DNA from: Paenibacillus marchantiophytorum
GTDB taxonomy: Bacteria; Bacillota; Bacilli; Paenibacillales; NBRC-103111
Direction: 5' to 3'
Length of the DNA: 64,000 nt
NCBI RefSeq assembly: GCF_014640555.1
Contig: NZ_BMHE01000034.1
Span: 1 to 64,000, forward strand
Shown here: positions 15,576 through 23,576 of the stretch, in pieces
Numbering within the stretch: the stretch's first letter is position 1
Layout: each line of letters opens with the position of its first letter
Notes under the pieces: generated by a model
Told to the model about the DNA's origin: nothing
The model's database searches: none
The model's input: only the letters and a program-made list of their open reading frames with translations
Position numbers and translations under genes: made by a program

Positions 15576-16226
15576 TTGGAAATGAGGGGTTTGGCATTGT
15601 TTATATGGGTGAAACTGATCCTAACTTGTCTTGATTTTGTGCCGATGATCCTGCTTTCATTGGTGCTTTTCCGCCAAAGAATAAAACCGTTCCGGATACA
15701 AATATCGCTCGCTGCGCTTGCAGGAACGCTTGTCACTTTTTTCGATAACTGGCCTTTATTTTATGTCAGTATTATTTGTGCAGCACTCATGATCGTCTGG
15801 AAATTTAGTCTGGTGCCTTCTTTGATTATTGCTTTATCGGGTTACTTTTTATCTGTCATCGTATCCACAGGTGTGCTTATTGGGTGTGATATGATGGATT
15901 GGATTTCTTACGCTGAGCTGGAAACAGATCTGAACACTTCCACGATGGTTCTGTTGATCGCACTGATAACCAAATTCACCATGCTGTTTGCGCTCTTGAA
16001 ACTGCGGTTGGGGTTCACTTTTTTGACCCACTATACAAGAATACCGTTCACGCATGAGAATGCGGGATTTTATTTGTTCATCATCGTCGTTATCGTTGGC
16101 ATCACTTATCGCCACTCTTATCCGGATAGTGTGCTGAGCGCTCTGATGCCTATCCAAATGTTAAGCGTGGCTACCGTGCTTTTCATCTATGTTATGCTAA
16201 GTAAAGAGCTTCGCTTTCAACGATGA
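15576..16226 (+). CDS. six-helix membrane protein resembling a kinase-less AgrC/GHKL sensor
   Basis: About 216 residues, almost entirely membrane: six hydrophobic segments at about residues 5-29, 38-60, 64-83, 86-106, 124-146 and 158-212 (the last is probably two). A short basic tail (LSKELRFQR) ends the protein where an AgrC-type kinase would continue into its DHp domain. This overall layout resembles the sensor domain of AgrC/GHKL histidine kinases, but no kinase motif follows. The start is either TTG at 15576 or ATG at 15582; no strong ribosome site helps. It is divergent from the LytTR regulator. Its 3' end overlaps the convergent XRE gene by 30 bases. Confidence 0.75.
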   Translation: MEMRGLALFIWVKLILTCLDFVPMILLSLVLFRQRIKPFRIQISLAALAGTLVTFFDNWPLFYVSIICAALMIVWKFSLVPSLIIALSGYFLSVIVSTGVLIGCDMMDWISYAELETDLNTSTMVLLIALITKFTMLFALLKLRLGFTFLTHYTRIPFTHENAGFYLFIIVVIVGITYRHSYPDSVLSALMPIQMLSVATVLFIYVMLSKELRFQR

Positions 16227-16847
16227 GAGGTATGCGCCAGGATTAGTTTCGGTAAATTGTCCAGTATTTAGGGCGGCATAATCAAGCAGGATCTGATGAT
16301 ATTTCTTTTGCGGCAAAGCGGCAATGGTCACGCCAGAGGCATCTTCCGCAGAATCAAAAAAAAGTTTGCCTTCAGAGGGGGCATACTTTTTTATTTTGTG
16401 CAGATTTACGAACAGATGCATATCTAATTTAACAAAATCATGTTCGATTAGTGTGTCGATAAAAGTGGTGAAGGCAACGAGTGATTCTACATTCTCTTCT
16501 ACGACAGCATCTCCTGATACATAGGTAATCGTTTTGATACCAAACTCAACATACCAAACGGCATCCAGTTGAACGGAGTGTGCGCTTTGAGGTATTTGCA
16601 TAGTTGACGCTTCTTCCAAATAACCTGCTTTTATTAACAAATCCGTATAGGGATATTGATAGGCTTGGGCTAATTTCCTTAGCGTGTCCGGGGATGGCTT
16701 GATCACATCATTCGTGGTACGATTACGTCCAAGCTCCAAATCTCTGATATAAGCGTGGGATAATCCACATTTATTGGCAACTTTACGCAAGGACATTTTA
16801 CCTCGTAGGGTCTCAAGAAACTTACCAAATTGATTGCTTTGTTCCAT
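16197..16847 (-). CDS. XRE-family transcriptional regulator
   Basis: A 216-residue protein. Residues 8-75 are a Cro/C1-type helix-turn-helix (FLETLRGKMSLRKVANKCGL, then SHAYIRDLELGRNR), and the remainder is an unassigned effector-like domain. The start MEQSNQFGKF was chosen because AAGGAGGTG lies at ideal spacing; an upstream in-frame start would add 26 residues without support. It is divergent from sigI, with about 200 bases between them that include the SigI promoter. Its targets are unknown. Confidence 0.85.
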   Translation of the reverse strand: MEQSNQFGKFLETLRGKMSLRKVANKCGLSHAYIRDLELGRNRTTNDVIKPSPDTLRKLAQAYQYPYTDLLIKAGYLEEASTMQIPQSAHSVQLDAVWYVEFGIKTITYVSGDAVVEENVESLVAFTTFIDTLIEHDFVKLDMHLFVNLHKIKKYAPSEGKLFFDSAEDASGVTIAALPQKKYHQILLDYAALNTGQFTETNPGAYLSSLKAKLFT

Positions 16848-16991
16848 TGGAAACACACCTCCTTCCCTTGATTGTAATGGATTATGAGCGAAAATGAAAT
16901 CGCCATCAAAGGTTTTATTTGCCATTAGGTGCTGTTTTGTACATCTATGTTATAATAAATCTACTTTTTATTTAAGTTTTTCAAACATCAT

Positions 16992-17021
16992 ACCCCCCTA
17001 ATTATTATACATAAGGACGAA
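16992..17021 (+). promoter_or_regulatory. predicted SigI-dependent autoregulatory promoter
   Basis: ACCCCCC at 16992-16998 and CGAA at 17018-17021 match the -35 (ACCCCC) and -10 (CGAA) elements described for SigI promoters in Bacillus and Clostridium. They lie about 25 bases before the sigI start. This indicates positive autoregulation of sigI-rsgI. Confidence 0.7.
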
Positions 17022-17045
17022 ACTACTATACTGTGAGGTGGAAAG

Positions 17046-17825
17046 GTGCTACTGGTACTATTCAAAAAGTTCCTTGGGAAGAAGCAGTCCCAGGGACAAA
17101 GTGAACCCCATGCCTCTTCCCTTGAGGTTACAATCCATCAAATTCAAGCAGGAGACCTACGACTAAGGAACCAATTTATTTCGGACTACCAGCCCTACGT
17201 AGCCAAGGTGACGAGCAGGTTCTGTAAACGATATATTGATCCGGCGCGCGATGATGAATTTAGTATTGCTCTAGGGGCATTTAACGAAGCGATTAATCAA
17301 TACTCTTCTGTGATGGGCAGATCCTTTCTAGGATTTGCTGAAACCGTGATGCGGAGAAGACTTATTGATTTCTTGCGTAAAGAGCAGCGTTTCAAAGGCC
17401 AGATTCCCTACAGCTCATTCGATCAAGAGGATGAGGAAGATAATCTGCTGAATCCAATTGAGGTTCATCAAGCTATTGAAGCTTATGAGAAGCAGAAAGG
17501 TCTTGAAGAACGACGGCATGAAATTATTGATTTTAGCCAAATCTTGCGTGATTTCGATATTGAATTTTCTGAGCTGACAGACGCGTCTCCCAAACACGAT
17601 GATTCCAGACAGATGCTGTTCGGTATCGGACGCACACTAGCACAGGATGCAGAACTTATGCGTACTCTTCTAACCAAAAGGCAGCTGCCCATTAAAGAAC
17701 TGCTCGAGCAAGTACAGGTTTCCAGAAAAACGTTGGAGCGAAACCGCAAATATTTGATAGCCATCGCTCTCATCTTCAACGGACCCTTTCCTTACTTGCG
17801 GGATTATTTGCATATTAGAGAATGA
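17046..17825 (+). CDS. sigI: RNA polymerase sigma factor SigI
   Basis: A 259-residue sigma factor. Residues 25-115 carry sigma-70 region 2 in the SigI form (DDEFSIALGAFNEAINQYSS, then FLGFAETVMRRRLIDFLRKE). Residues 190-255 form the SigI-specific C-terminal domain with a predicted helix-turn-helix (LPIKELLEQVQVSRKTLERN). The GTG at 17046 follows GAGGTGG closely. In Bacillus, SigI responds to heat and wall stress; in cellulolytic clostridia, sets of SigI factors respond to polysaccharides. The anti-sigma gene rsgI begins 29 bases downstream, and a SigI-type promoter precedes the gene. Confidence 0.95.
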   Translation: MLLVLFKKFLGKKQSQGQSEPHASSLEVTIHQIQAGDLRLRNQFISDYQPYVAKVTSRFCKRYIDPARDDEFSIALGAFNEAINQYSSVMGRSFLGFAETVMRRRLIDFLRKEQRFKGQIPYSSFDQEDEEDNLLNPIEVHQAIEAYEKQKGLEERRHEIIDFSQILRDFDIEFSELTDASPKHDDSRQMLFGIGRTLAQDAELMRTLLTKRQLPIKELLEQVQVSRKTLERNRKYLIAIALIFNGPFPYLRDYLHIRE

Positions 17826-17854
17826 GGACAGCATAAAGAAGGGAAGAACAGCGC

Positions 17855-19315
17855 ATGAACAAGGGAATCGTAATGGAATTAAGCGAAAACTCCATTATTG
17901 TCATGAATCCAGAGGGTCGATTTGAAAAGCTTCCAAGGGGAACACGCAATTGTGAGGTTGGGGAAGAAATTATATTTACGCCTGCTGCACGGCGTTTGCA
18001 GATCCCGCAATTGGCGATTATATCAGGTATGGCAGCTGCTATTCTTGTATGCTTTGTATTAATATCAACATTGACCGGAAATGTGCCAAGTGGCCAAGTC
18101 GTTGCCTACGTAACGATCGATATAAATCCAAGTGTCGAGATTGGCATCGATAATGACGAAGTCGTGCAAGATTTGCATGGCCTGAACTCAGATGGTGATG
18201 ATTTAATTAGCACGCTGGAGTTCAAGGGCAAATCTCTTGCAGCTGTGACTTCAGATATTCTCGATAAAGCGGAGCAAGGTGCGCTGGCTAGGGGAGAAGG
18301 CGACATCATTATCAGCTCAACGGTTGTCGAGCAGAAGACGGTCGTGAACGACGAAGCCATCGCAACGAAGCTCAAGGCGCAGGTCAGCAAGCATATTGAA
18401 GAGGCGCATCCGAATCAGGTCAATAACTATGGCGTCACTGCCTTTGCAGCACCGCAGGAAATAAGACAGGAAGCCAAAGCCAGCGGGGTTTCGGCCGGGA
18501 AGTATGCGGTTTATCTGAATGCGGTTGATAATGGGGCCAAAGTATCGCTCGACGATATCAAAACGGTATCCATTCATCAGTTGGCGAAGGATAATGGCGG
18601 ACTTGATAAGTTGGTCAAACCGGATAAACCGATTGATAAATCATCTTTGCAGCGGTTAGTTGCCGAAGAGAAGTCAGGTAAGCTGAGTGAGCGAATTCAG
18701 CAAATCCAAAATGAAAAGTCGGACAGAGAGACAAACAACGACAAGAATGCTAAAAACAGCCCGACAAGCAATACAAAGAACGGAAATAACGGAAATAACG
18801 GAAATAACGGCAAAGCTACACCTAAGCCGACAGCGACACCTAAGGGTGATCGCAACAATAGTAACAATAGCAATAACAACAATAAAAATGATAAGAATGA
18901 CCGAAATGACAGCAAGAATGACAAAAATGAGACTAAGAACGATGGCAAGAACGGTCGGAATGACAATAAGAATGATAATGACAACAAGAATAATAATGAC
19001 AACAAGAATAATAATGATAATAGAAATGACAATAAAAATGATGATCGTAAACCGACCCCAAAGCCGGGACGTTCGGATGATGACGATGATGATGATCCCA
19101 AGAATGGGTCATCCAGCAAGCCGAAACCTACAGCAACGCCTAGCGCAAAACCTACGGCCAAACCGACCAGTTCCAGTAAGCCGACCTTAAAGCCTACGGC
19201 TAAACCAACGGCGACGCCTAAGGGGAACGATAGAAATTCGAATTTCCAATGGAACTGGAAAGATCGGGGAACAGACGCGAAGGATAACGGTAACGGTAAC
19301 GGTTCTCGGGATTAG
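17855..19315 (+). CDS. rsgI: anti-sigma-I factor RsgI with a long disordered extracellular tail
   Basis: A 486-residue membrane protein. Residues 1-45 are the RsgI N-terminal domain (MNKGIVMELSENSIIVM) that binds SigI in the cytoplasm. Residues 53-75 are one transmembrane helix. Residues 80-270 form the conserved extracellular domain; it includes IDINPSVEI, with the Asn91-Pro92 bond at which RsgI proteins are reported to self-cleave. From about residue 275 the protein is low-complexity: Asn/Lys/Asp-rich runs, a seven-Asp stretch, and PTAKPTATPK-type Pro/Thr segments. No carbohydrate-binding module is visible, unlike several clostridial RsgI proteins. The tail may span the cell wall. The gene is co-transcribed with sigI. 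Confidence 0.93.
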   Translation: MNKGIVMELSENSIIVMNPEGRFEKLPRGTRNCEVGEEIIFTPAARRLQIPQLAIISGMAAAILVCFVLISTLTGNVPSGQVVAYVTIDINPSVEIGIDNDEVVQDLHGLNSDGDDLISTLEFKGKSLAAVTSDILDKAEQGALARGEGDIIISSTVVEQKTVVNDEAIATKLKAQVSKHIEEAHPNQVNNYGVTAFAAPQEIRQEAKASGVSAGKYAVYLNAVDNGAKVSLDDIKTVSIHQLAKDNGGLDKLVKPDKPIDKSSLQRLVAEEKSGKLSERIQQIQNEKSDRETNNDKNAKNSPTSNTKNGNNGNNGNNGKATPKPTATPKGDRNNSNNSNNNNKNDKNDRNDSKNDKNETKNDGKNGRNDNKNDNDNKNNNDNKNNNDNRNDNKNDDRKPTPKPGRSDDDDDDDPKNGSSSKPKPTATPSAKPTAKPTSSSKPTLKPTAKPTATPKGNDRNSNFQWNWKDRGTDAKDNGNGNGSRD

Positions 19316-19327
19316 TTGAATTAGACT

Positions 19328-19378
19328 AACAAGCACTTTAGGAACTCTGCGATGCGGAGGGGCTAGAGTGCTTGTTGC
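19328..19378 (+). terminator. probable terminator/hairpin after rsgI
   Basis: AACAAGCACT pairs with AGTGCTTGTT and an inner CTCTGC/GCGGAG pairing fills part of the loop. No clear T-run follows, so it may be a weak terminator or a 3'-end stabilising hairpin. Confidence 0.55.
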
Positions 19379-19460
19379 GTTATCGGAGTTGTATTACAAT
19401 AATAGTTGTGTTTACTAAGAACGAATAAATTTGTAGTTGTAGGGGAAGGGAGATAGAAGC

Positions 19461-20474
19461 TTGCGGTATTCAAGATTCGGTAAGTCTGGCTTCAATGTAT
19501 CATCACTTGGCTTTGGTGCTATGAATCTGCCAAGTGTGCCCTTAGAACAAGCAAGAGAAGCATTGAATTATGCCTTGGACCACGGCATTAATTATATCGA
19601 TACGGCGGCGGCCTATCGCAATAGTGAGGAAATTATTGGGGAATGCATTTCCCATCGCAGGGGAGAGTACTTCCTGGCGACGAAAACCGGGGCGCGTGAT
19701 TATGAAACAGCCAAAGCGGAAATCGAACGAAGTCTGGTACGGATGAAGACGGACCATGTCGATTTGCTCCAGATTCACTACGTCAATTATGTGAGTGAAT
19801 TTAAGAAGGCTATGGATGTGGAAGGAGCCTATAAAGCAGCCCTGGAAGCACAGCGGGAAGGGAAAGTTCGCTTTATTGGCATCTCGGGGCATCGCCCGGA
19901 TTTGTTGACCAAGTGGATTGCCAAAGGGCAGTTCGCCCAGATTTTATTTCATCTGAATTTGGCTCAGCCGTTTGCTTTGGATGAGTTGATTCCCAAGGCA
20001 ACGGAGATGGATTTAATGAAGGTAGCGATGAAGCCTTTGTCAGGTGGATTCATTCAACCGGTAGATCGTGCGATTCGTTATCCGTATAGCCAAGATGTGC
20101 ATGTGACGATATCCGGTATGGTGAGCGTGAAGGAAGTTCAGGAGAACTTGGCTGCCCAAGAGGAAGCGGTTGGGACCAAGGAGCGTCAGGAACTTGAACA
20201 ACTGGCTGCTGAACTCGGGCAGCATGATTGCAGACGCTGCAACTACTGTTCATGTCCATTAGAAATTTCTATACCAGATGTGATGATCGCGAGTAAATTC
20301 AGGGAAAAATTTGGTCTGCTGCCCAAAGGTCATGGATTTTTTGAACGGCAGAAGGAAAGAATAACAGGCTGCGCAGACCATGATCCATGCAAAGAAAAAC
20401 CGCTTTGCGAGGATAAATGTCCTTATCATTTGCCGATGCAATCGGTCGTACAGAAGGCCGCCTCTTTTTATTAA
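19461..20474 (+). CDS. aldo/keto reductase with C-terminal iron-sulfur cysteine clusters
   Basis: A 337-residue oxidoreductase starting from TTG with GGGAG upstream (RYSRFGKSGFNVSSLGFGAM). Residues 1-255 are the aldo/keto reductase TIM barrel, with catalytic Asp/Tyr in YIDTAAAYRNSEE and Lys in FLATKTGARD. The C-terminal part has Cys clusters CRRCNYCSCP and CADHDPCKEKPLCEDKCP, as in members of the family that carry 4Fe-4S ferredoxin-like tails. The substrate is unknown; such proteins probably pass electrons between NADPH and an Fe-S centre. pepA starts 27 bases downstream on the same strand, so the two may be co-transcribed. Confidence 0.9.
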   Translation: MRYSRFGKSGFNVSSLGFGAMNLPSVPLEQAREALNYALDHGINYIDTAAAYRNSEEIIGECISHRRGEYFLATKTGARDYETAKAEIERSLVRMKTDHVDLLQIHYVNYVSEFKKAMDVEGAYKAALEAQREGKVRFIGISGHRPDLLTKWIAKGQFAQILFHLNLAQPFALDELIPKATEMDLMKVAMKPLSGGFIQPVDRAIRYPYSQDVHVTISGMVSVKEVQENLAAQEEAVGTKERQELEQLAAELGQHDCRRCNYCSCPLEISIPDVMIASKFREKFGLLPKGHGFFERQKERITGCADHDPCKEKPLCEDKCPYHLPMQSVVQKAASFY

Positions 20475-20501
20475 ATTGAACGAAGCAGGGAGATCGAAGC
20501 G

Positions 20502-22013
20502 ATGTTTGCTAAAATTACGACGATTACAACAAGTGGGTATACGTCATTATTGGATAACGCAACAGGGGCAGACGCTATCCTAGTCTGCCTGAGTGAGGCT
20601 GAGCTGCGCCAGGAGATTATTCTCGGACAGCCGCAGCTCGATGAGGCCCTTGCGCGCATGCTGGCAAAGGGCCAAATCACTGGCGCCTCCGGCGAGCTTG
20701 AGGCGCTGCCCACTTATGGGCTGCTGCCGTACGCGTACGTGCTGGTTGCGGGGCTCGGCCCCGCAGCATCACGCGATACGCTGCGTGCAGCCGCGGTGTT
20801 CGCAAGCCGCAAGGCGCTTGCGCTTGGGGTAGAGAGCTTGGCGCTGAAGCTGCCAAGCGGGTTCGACAGCCGGTCCGCCGCCTCGGCGCTGACCGAAGGG
20901 CTGCTTCTCGGTACGTACCGCATCGCGGCGTACCGCAAGAGCGACCCGGCGCGCGCTGAGCTGCGCCGGGCGGTACTGCTCACAGAAGCGGCTGCGGATG
21001 CAGCGCTTCTGGAGGTGGCCATCGCAACCGCCTCGGCGGTTGCGGAGGGCACGAACTATGCCCGGGATCTGACGAACCTCCCGGGCAATAAGCTCGTTCC
21101 GGCTTCCCTCGCAGAGGAAGCCGTTCGGCTCGCCCAGCACTACGGCTTCGCCTGCGAAGTGCTGGACGAGCAAGAGATTGCCGCGCGCGGGATGGGCGGC
21201 CTCATCGCGGTTGGCGCAGGCAGCGTCAACCCGCCGCGCATGATCACCCTGCAGTATCAGGGTGATCCGGACTCCGCCGACGTGCTGGGCCTCGTCGGCA
21301 AGGGCGTGACCTTCGATACTGGCGGAATCTCGATGAAACGGCCCGATGGCATGGAAGAGATGATCAGTGATATGGGCGGAGCGGCCACACTGCTCGGAGC
21401 CCTGCACATCGTCGGTCAACTCAAGCCCAAGGTGAACTTGGTTGTCGTGATCCCAACGGCGGAGAACATGACATCAGGCGCAGCCTATCGTCCGGGTGAC
21501 ATCGTCACGCTGCTCAGCGGGCATTCCGTTGAAGTGCTGAATACAGATGCCGAAGGCCGCATTATTCTGGCTGAAGGAATTACATACGCCAAGCAGAAAG
21601 GCGCGACACGCCTCATTGATGTTGCTACCTTAACAGGCGCCATTCTGATTTGCTTTGCCGATATCGCGACAGGGGCTGTGACGAATGACGACTTGTTCCT
21701 GAAGCCGCTGCTCCAAGCTGCTTCCGCAGCAGGCGAGAAAGTGTGGCAGCTGCCCAACTATCCGGAATACCGCGCCATGCTCAAAAGCGATGTGGCTGAT
21801 ATCAAGAACTCCACATCGTCAGATCGCTGGGCGGGAGCCATTACCGCGGGATTATTCATCGGCTTCTTCGCTGAAGAAACGCCTTGGATCCACCTGGATA
21901 CCGGCGGGACAGCTTGGTTATGGTCGGCCAAAGGCATCGAACCCAAAGGGGCAACAGGTGTCATGGTACGCACACTTGCCGCCTATCTGTGCGGAGAGCA
22001 ACTGAATAGATGA
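20502..22013 (+). CDS. pepA: leucyl aminopeptidase (M17 family)
   Basis: A 503-residue cytosolic aminopeptidase. The N-terminal regulatory domain spans about residues 1-165. The catalytic domain follows, with the metal/catalytic lysine region VGKGVTFDTGGISMKRP near 265, SDMGGAA, the signature NTDAEGRIIL near 345, and the late ATLTGA segment. The length is normal for PepA. It releases N-terminal residues, preferentially Leu, from peptides using two metal ions. GGGAG lies before the ATG. Bases 20590-21470 are strikingly GC-rich and Ala/Leu/Arg-rich compared with both ends of the gene. A terminator follows directly. Confidence 0.95.
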   Translation: MFAKITTITTSGYTSLLDNATGADAILVCLSEAELRQEIILGQPQLDEALARMLAKGQITGASGELEALPTYGLLPYAYVLVAGLGPAASRDTLRAAAVFASRKALALGVESLALKLPSGFDSRSAASALTEGLLLGTYRIAAYRKSDPARAELRRAVLLTEAAADAALLEVAIATASAVAEGTNYARDLTNLPGNKLVPASLAEEAVRLAQHYGFACEVLDEQEIAARGMGGLIAVGAGSVNPPRMITLQYQGDPDSADVLGLVGKGVTFDTGGISMKRPDGMEEMISDMGGAATLLGALHIVGQLKPKVNLVVVIPTAENMTSGAAYRPGDIVTLLSGHSVEVLNTDAEGRIILAEGITYAKQKGATRLIDVATLTGAILICFADIATGAVTNDDLFLKPLLQAASAAGEKVWQLPNYPEYRAMLKSDVADIKNSTSSDRWAGAITAGLFIGFFAEETPWIHLDTGGTAWLWSAKGIEPKGATGVMVRTLAAYLCGEQLNR

Positions 22014-22020
22014 ACCAACG

Positions 22021-22047
22021 AAAGAGCCCTCACGGGCTCTTTTTCCA
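22021..22047 (+). terminator. intrinsic terminator of pepA
   Basis: AAAGAGCC pairs with GGGCTCTTT around CTCAC and is followed by TTTCC. It starts 8 bases after the pepA stop codon. Confidence 0.85.
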
Positions 22048-22118
22048 TATCCTCACGATCTCTATTTCCATTAATCTCAAGCAATCTCTCGCGTTCCCAC
22101 ACGATCCCCATCGAGCCC

Positions 22119-22551
22119 GTAAGGTTGAAAAACAACCTTACCGCATAAGAAAAACCCGCCAAATCAGCGAATCGGCGCAGTTAACGCTGAAATACAGCGT
22201 TAAAGCTGCAGGATCAGCCGGGACCAAGCCCGTAAGGTTGCAAAACAACCTTACAGTATGAAAAAAGTACGCCAAATCAGCGAATCGGCGCAGTTAACGC
22301 TGAAATACAGCGTTAAAGCTGTAGGATCAGCCAGAACCAAGCCGGTAAGGTTGCAAAACAACCTTACCGCATGAGAAAAGCCCGCCAAATCAGCGAATCG
22401 GCGCAGTTAACGCTGAAATACAGCGTTAAAGCTGCAGGATCAGCCAGAACCAAGCCCATAAGGTTGAAAAACAACCTTACAGCATGAAAAAAGTACGCCA
22501 AATCAGCGAATCGGCGCAGTTAACGCTGAAATACAGCGTTAAAGCTGCAGG
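22119..22551 (-). repeat. 113-bp hairpin repeat array 1 (4 units)
   Basis: Four tandem units with an exact 113-bp period. Hairpin A (GTAAGGTTG, 5-base loop, CAACCTTAC) starts at 22119, 22232, 22345 and 22458. Hairpin B (TTAACGCTG, 5-base loop, CAGCGTTAA) starts at 22181, 22294, 22407 and 22520. The loop of A changes between AAAAA and CAAAA while the stems stay intact, except one base in the fourth A. The period is not a multiple of three and no shared frame exists, so it is non-coding. The array is inverted relative to array 2 at 39844-40717; the strand is given relative to that array. Confidence 0.95.
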
Positions 22552-22843
22552 TCTTTTACCGACTGAGGTTCCCCAAGGCAGTGTGAAATCATTGAAATCC
22601 TCGGTGAATGGATTGGAGATGTCCACGAGGTTTTGCCAGCGAGCATCGCTTCATTGTCGCTGGCTCAGGTCGGCTTGAAGAGCCTCTGCCAATTCAACTG
22701 GTTTGACGTGTTCCCCGCCGTCTGCTTGCCATATTCGCAAGTGTGTGTCTGCCTTGGTTGCTGAGCTGGGACAGAAGCCTTCAATTATCCTTGCCTATGT
22801 CGCAGTCCGCACAGGGAGTACCACTGTGCCGGCGCTGCAACAA
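22552..22843. other. gene-free stretch, nothing recognised
   Basis: No gene, hairpin or repeat that I can support lies between the end of array 1 and the terminator at 22844. Short frames exist on both strands but show no family resemblance and no ribosome site. It may be an old gene remnant. Confidence 0.5.
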
Positions 22844-22880
22844 AGAAACACCCAGCCATCTTAGATGGCTGGGTGTTTCT
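22844..22880 (-). terminator. strong terminator after the 22889-23446 gene
   Basis: A perfect 17-bp stem, AGAAACACCCAGCCATC with its complement, around TTA. On the minus strand it begins 8 bases after the stop codon of the membrane protein gene. The symmetric A/T-rich ends could make it bidirectional. Confidence 0.8.
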
Positions 22881-22888
22881 CTGTTAAT

Positions 22889-23446
22889 CTATGCGCCAAT
22901 ACTTTGACCCGTCGCAGCTGGCTGCGAGAGTGGACGCTGCAAGAGTTCAATGATATCAGACAATTGGATGACGAGGCGATTGACTTCGTTGGTTGTATAA
23001 GATAGCTGTTCCGTGCGCTGTTTGAGTTGTGCTAAAGAAATGCCGACCCAGTTTTTCTTGCTGCGGTGAAGAAAAAGATCATATTTTAAAACCGTCAACG
23101 TCGCGGCTAAAGGATCTGGTTTGATATACACATTTTTCATGATATCATCCAAATGGAAGAAAAGTTTCCCGCTGTTCCATTTCACATAACCTGGATCAAA
23201 ATAGATGACCAGAAAATCAGCATCCGCTTGATCTTTGTTCTCCATTGTGATCAATCGGACAGCACCTTTGGCCTGATTCGGTTTAATGAATTGACCGGTT
23301 CGGATGTCAGGAAGAAAGGGAACAATGAGCAGCGGCCCCACGCTTGCGATATACAAATAAGTGGTTGACTGGAACACAAGAGAGAGTACAATGAAGATCA
23401 AAAAGAGTAATAAACTTGTGATAAGACCAAAATGGTTTGGTTTCAT
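22889..23446 (-). CDS. hypothetical membrane-anchored protein
   Basis: A 185-residue protein. Two N-terminal transmembrane segments at about residues 9-27 and 30-46 are followed by a soluble domain of about 135 residues with alternating strands (DADFLVIYFDPGYVKWNSGK) and a C-terminal helix (EVNRLVIQLSDIIELL). No family was recognised. The short N-terminal hairpin with basic start suggests that the domain faces the cytoplasm. It is divergent from the MFS operon and ends in a strong terminator, so it is probably monocistronic. Function unknown. Confidence 0.75.
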   Translation of the reverse strand: MKPNHFGLITSLLLFLIFIVLSLVFQSTTYLYIASVGPLLIVPFLPDIRTGQFIKPNQAKGAVRLITMENKDQADADFLVIYFDPGYVKWNSGKLFFHLDDIMKNVYIKPDPLAATLTVLKYDLFLHRSKKNWVGISLAQLKQRTEQLSYTTNEVNRLVIQLSDIIELLQRPLSQPAATGQSIGA

Positions 23447-23576
23447 GGCTATTCGATGATCCCGCCTGACATGATAGATTAGGAAGTCAGTCCTATTTTA
23501 CCATAAGCGCCCTATCTTTTGTAACTAGTAGATCTACTTATCACCCAAGAATTACAAATGGAGGCGAGGAAGACTC

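Noticed and set aside
18687..19190. Overlapping frames in and opposite the low-complexity tail of rsgI
   Set aside because: The tail's trinucleotide repeats open all frames. The products are Met/Thr/Arg or Leu/Ser runs without a start context.
22119..22678. Short frames through array 1 that look like a repeated peptide (QISESAQLTLKYSVKAAG)
   Set aside because: The 113-bp period is not a multiple of three, so the frame shifts between units. There is no ribosome site, and the variation spares the hairpin stems rather than codons.
22552..22843. Possible transposase or coding remnant
   Set aside because: Neither strand yields a recognisable protein segment, start or ribosome site.
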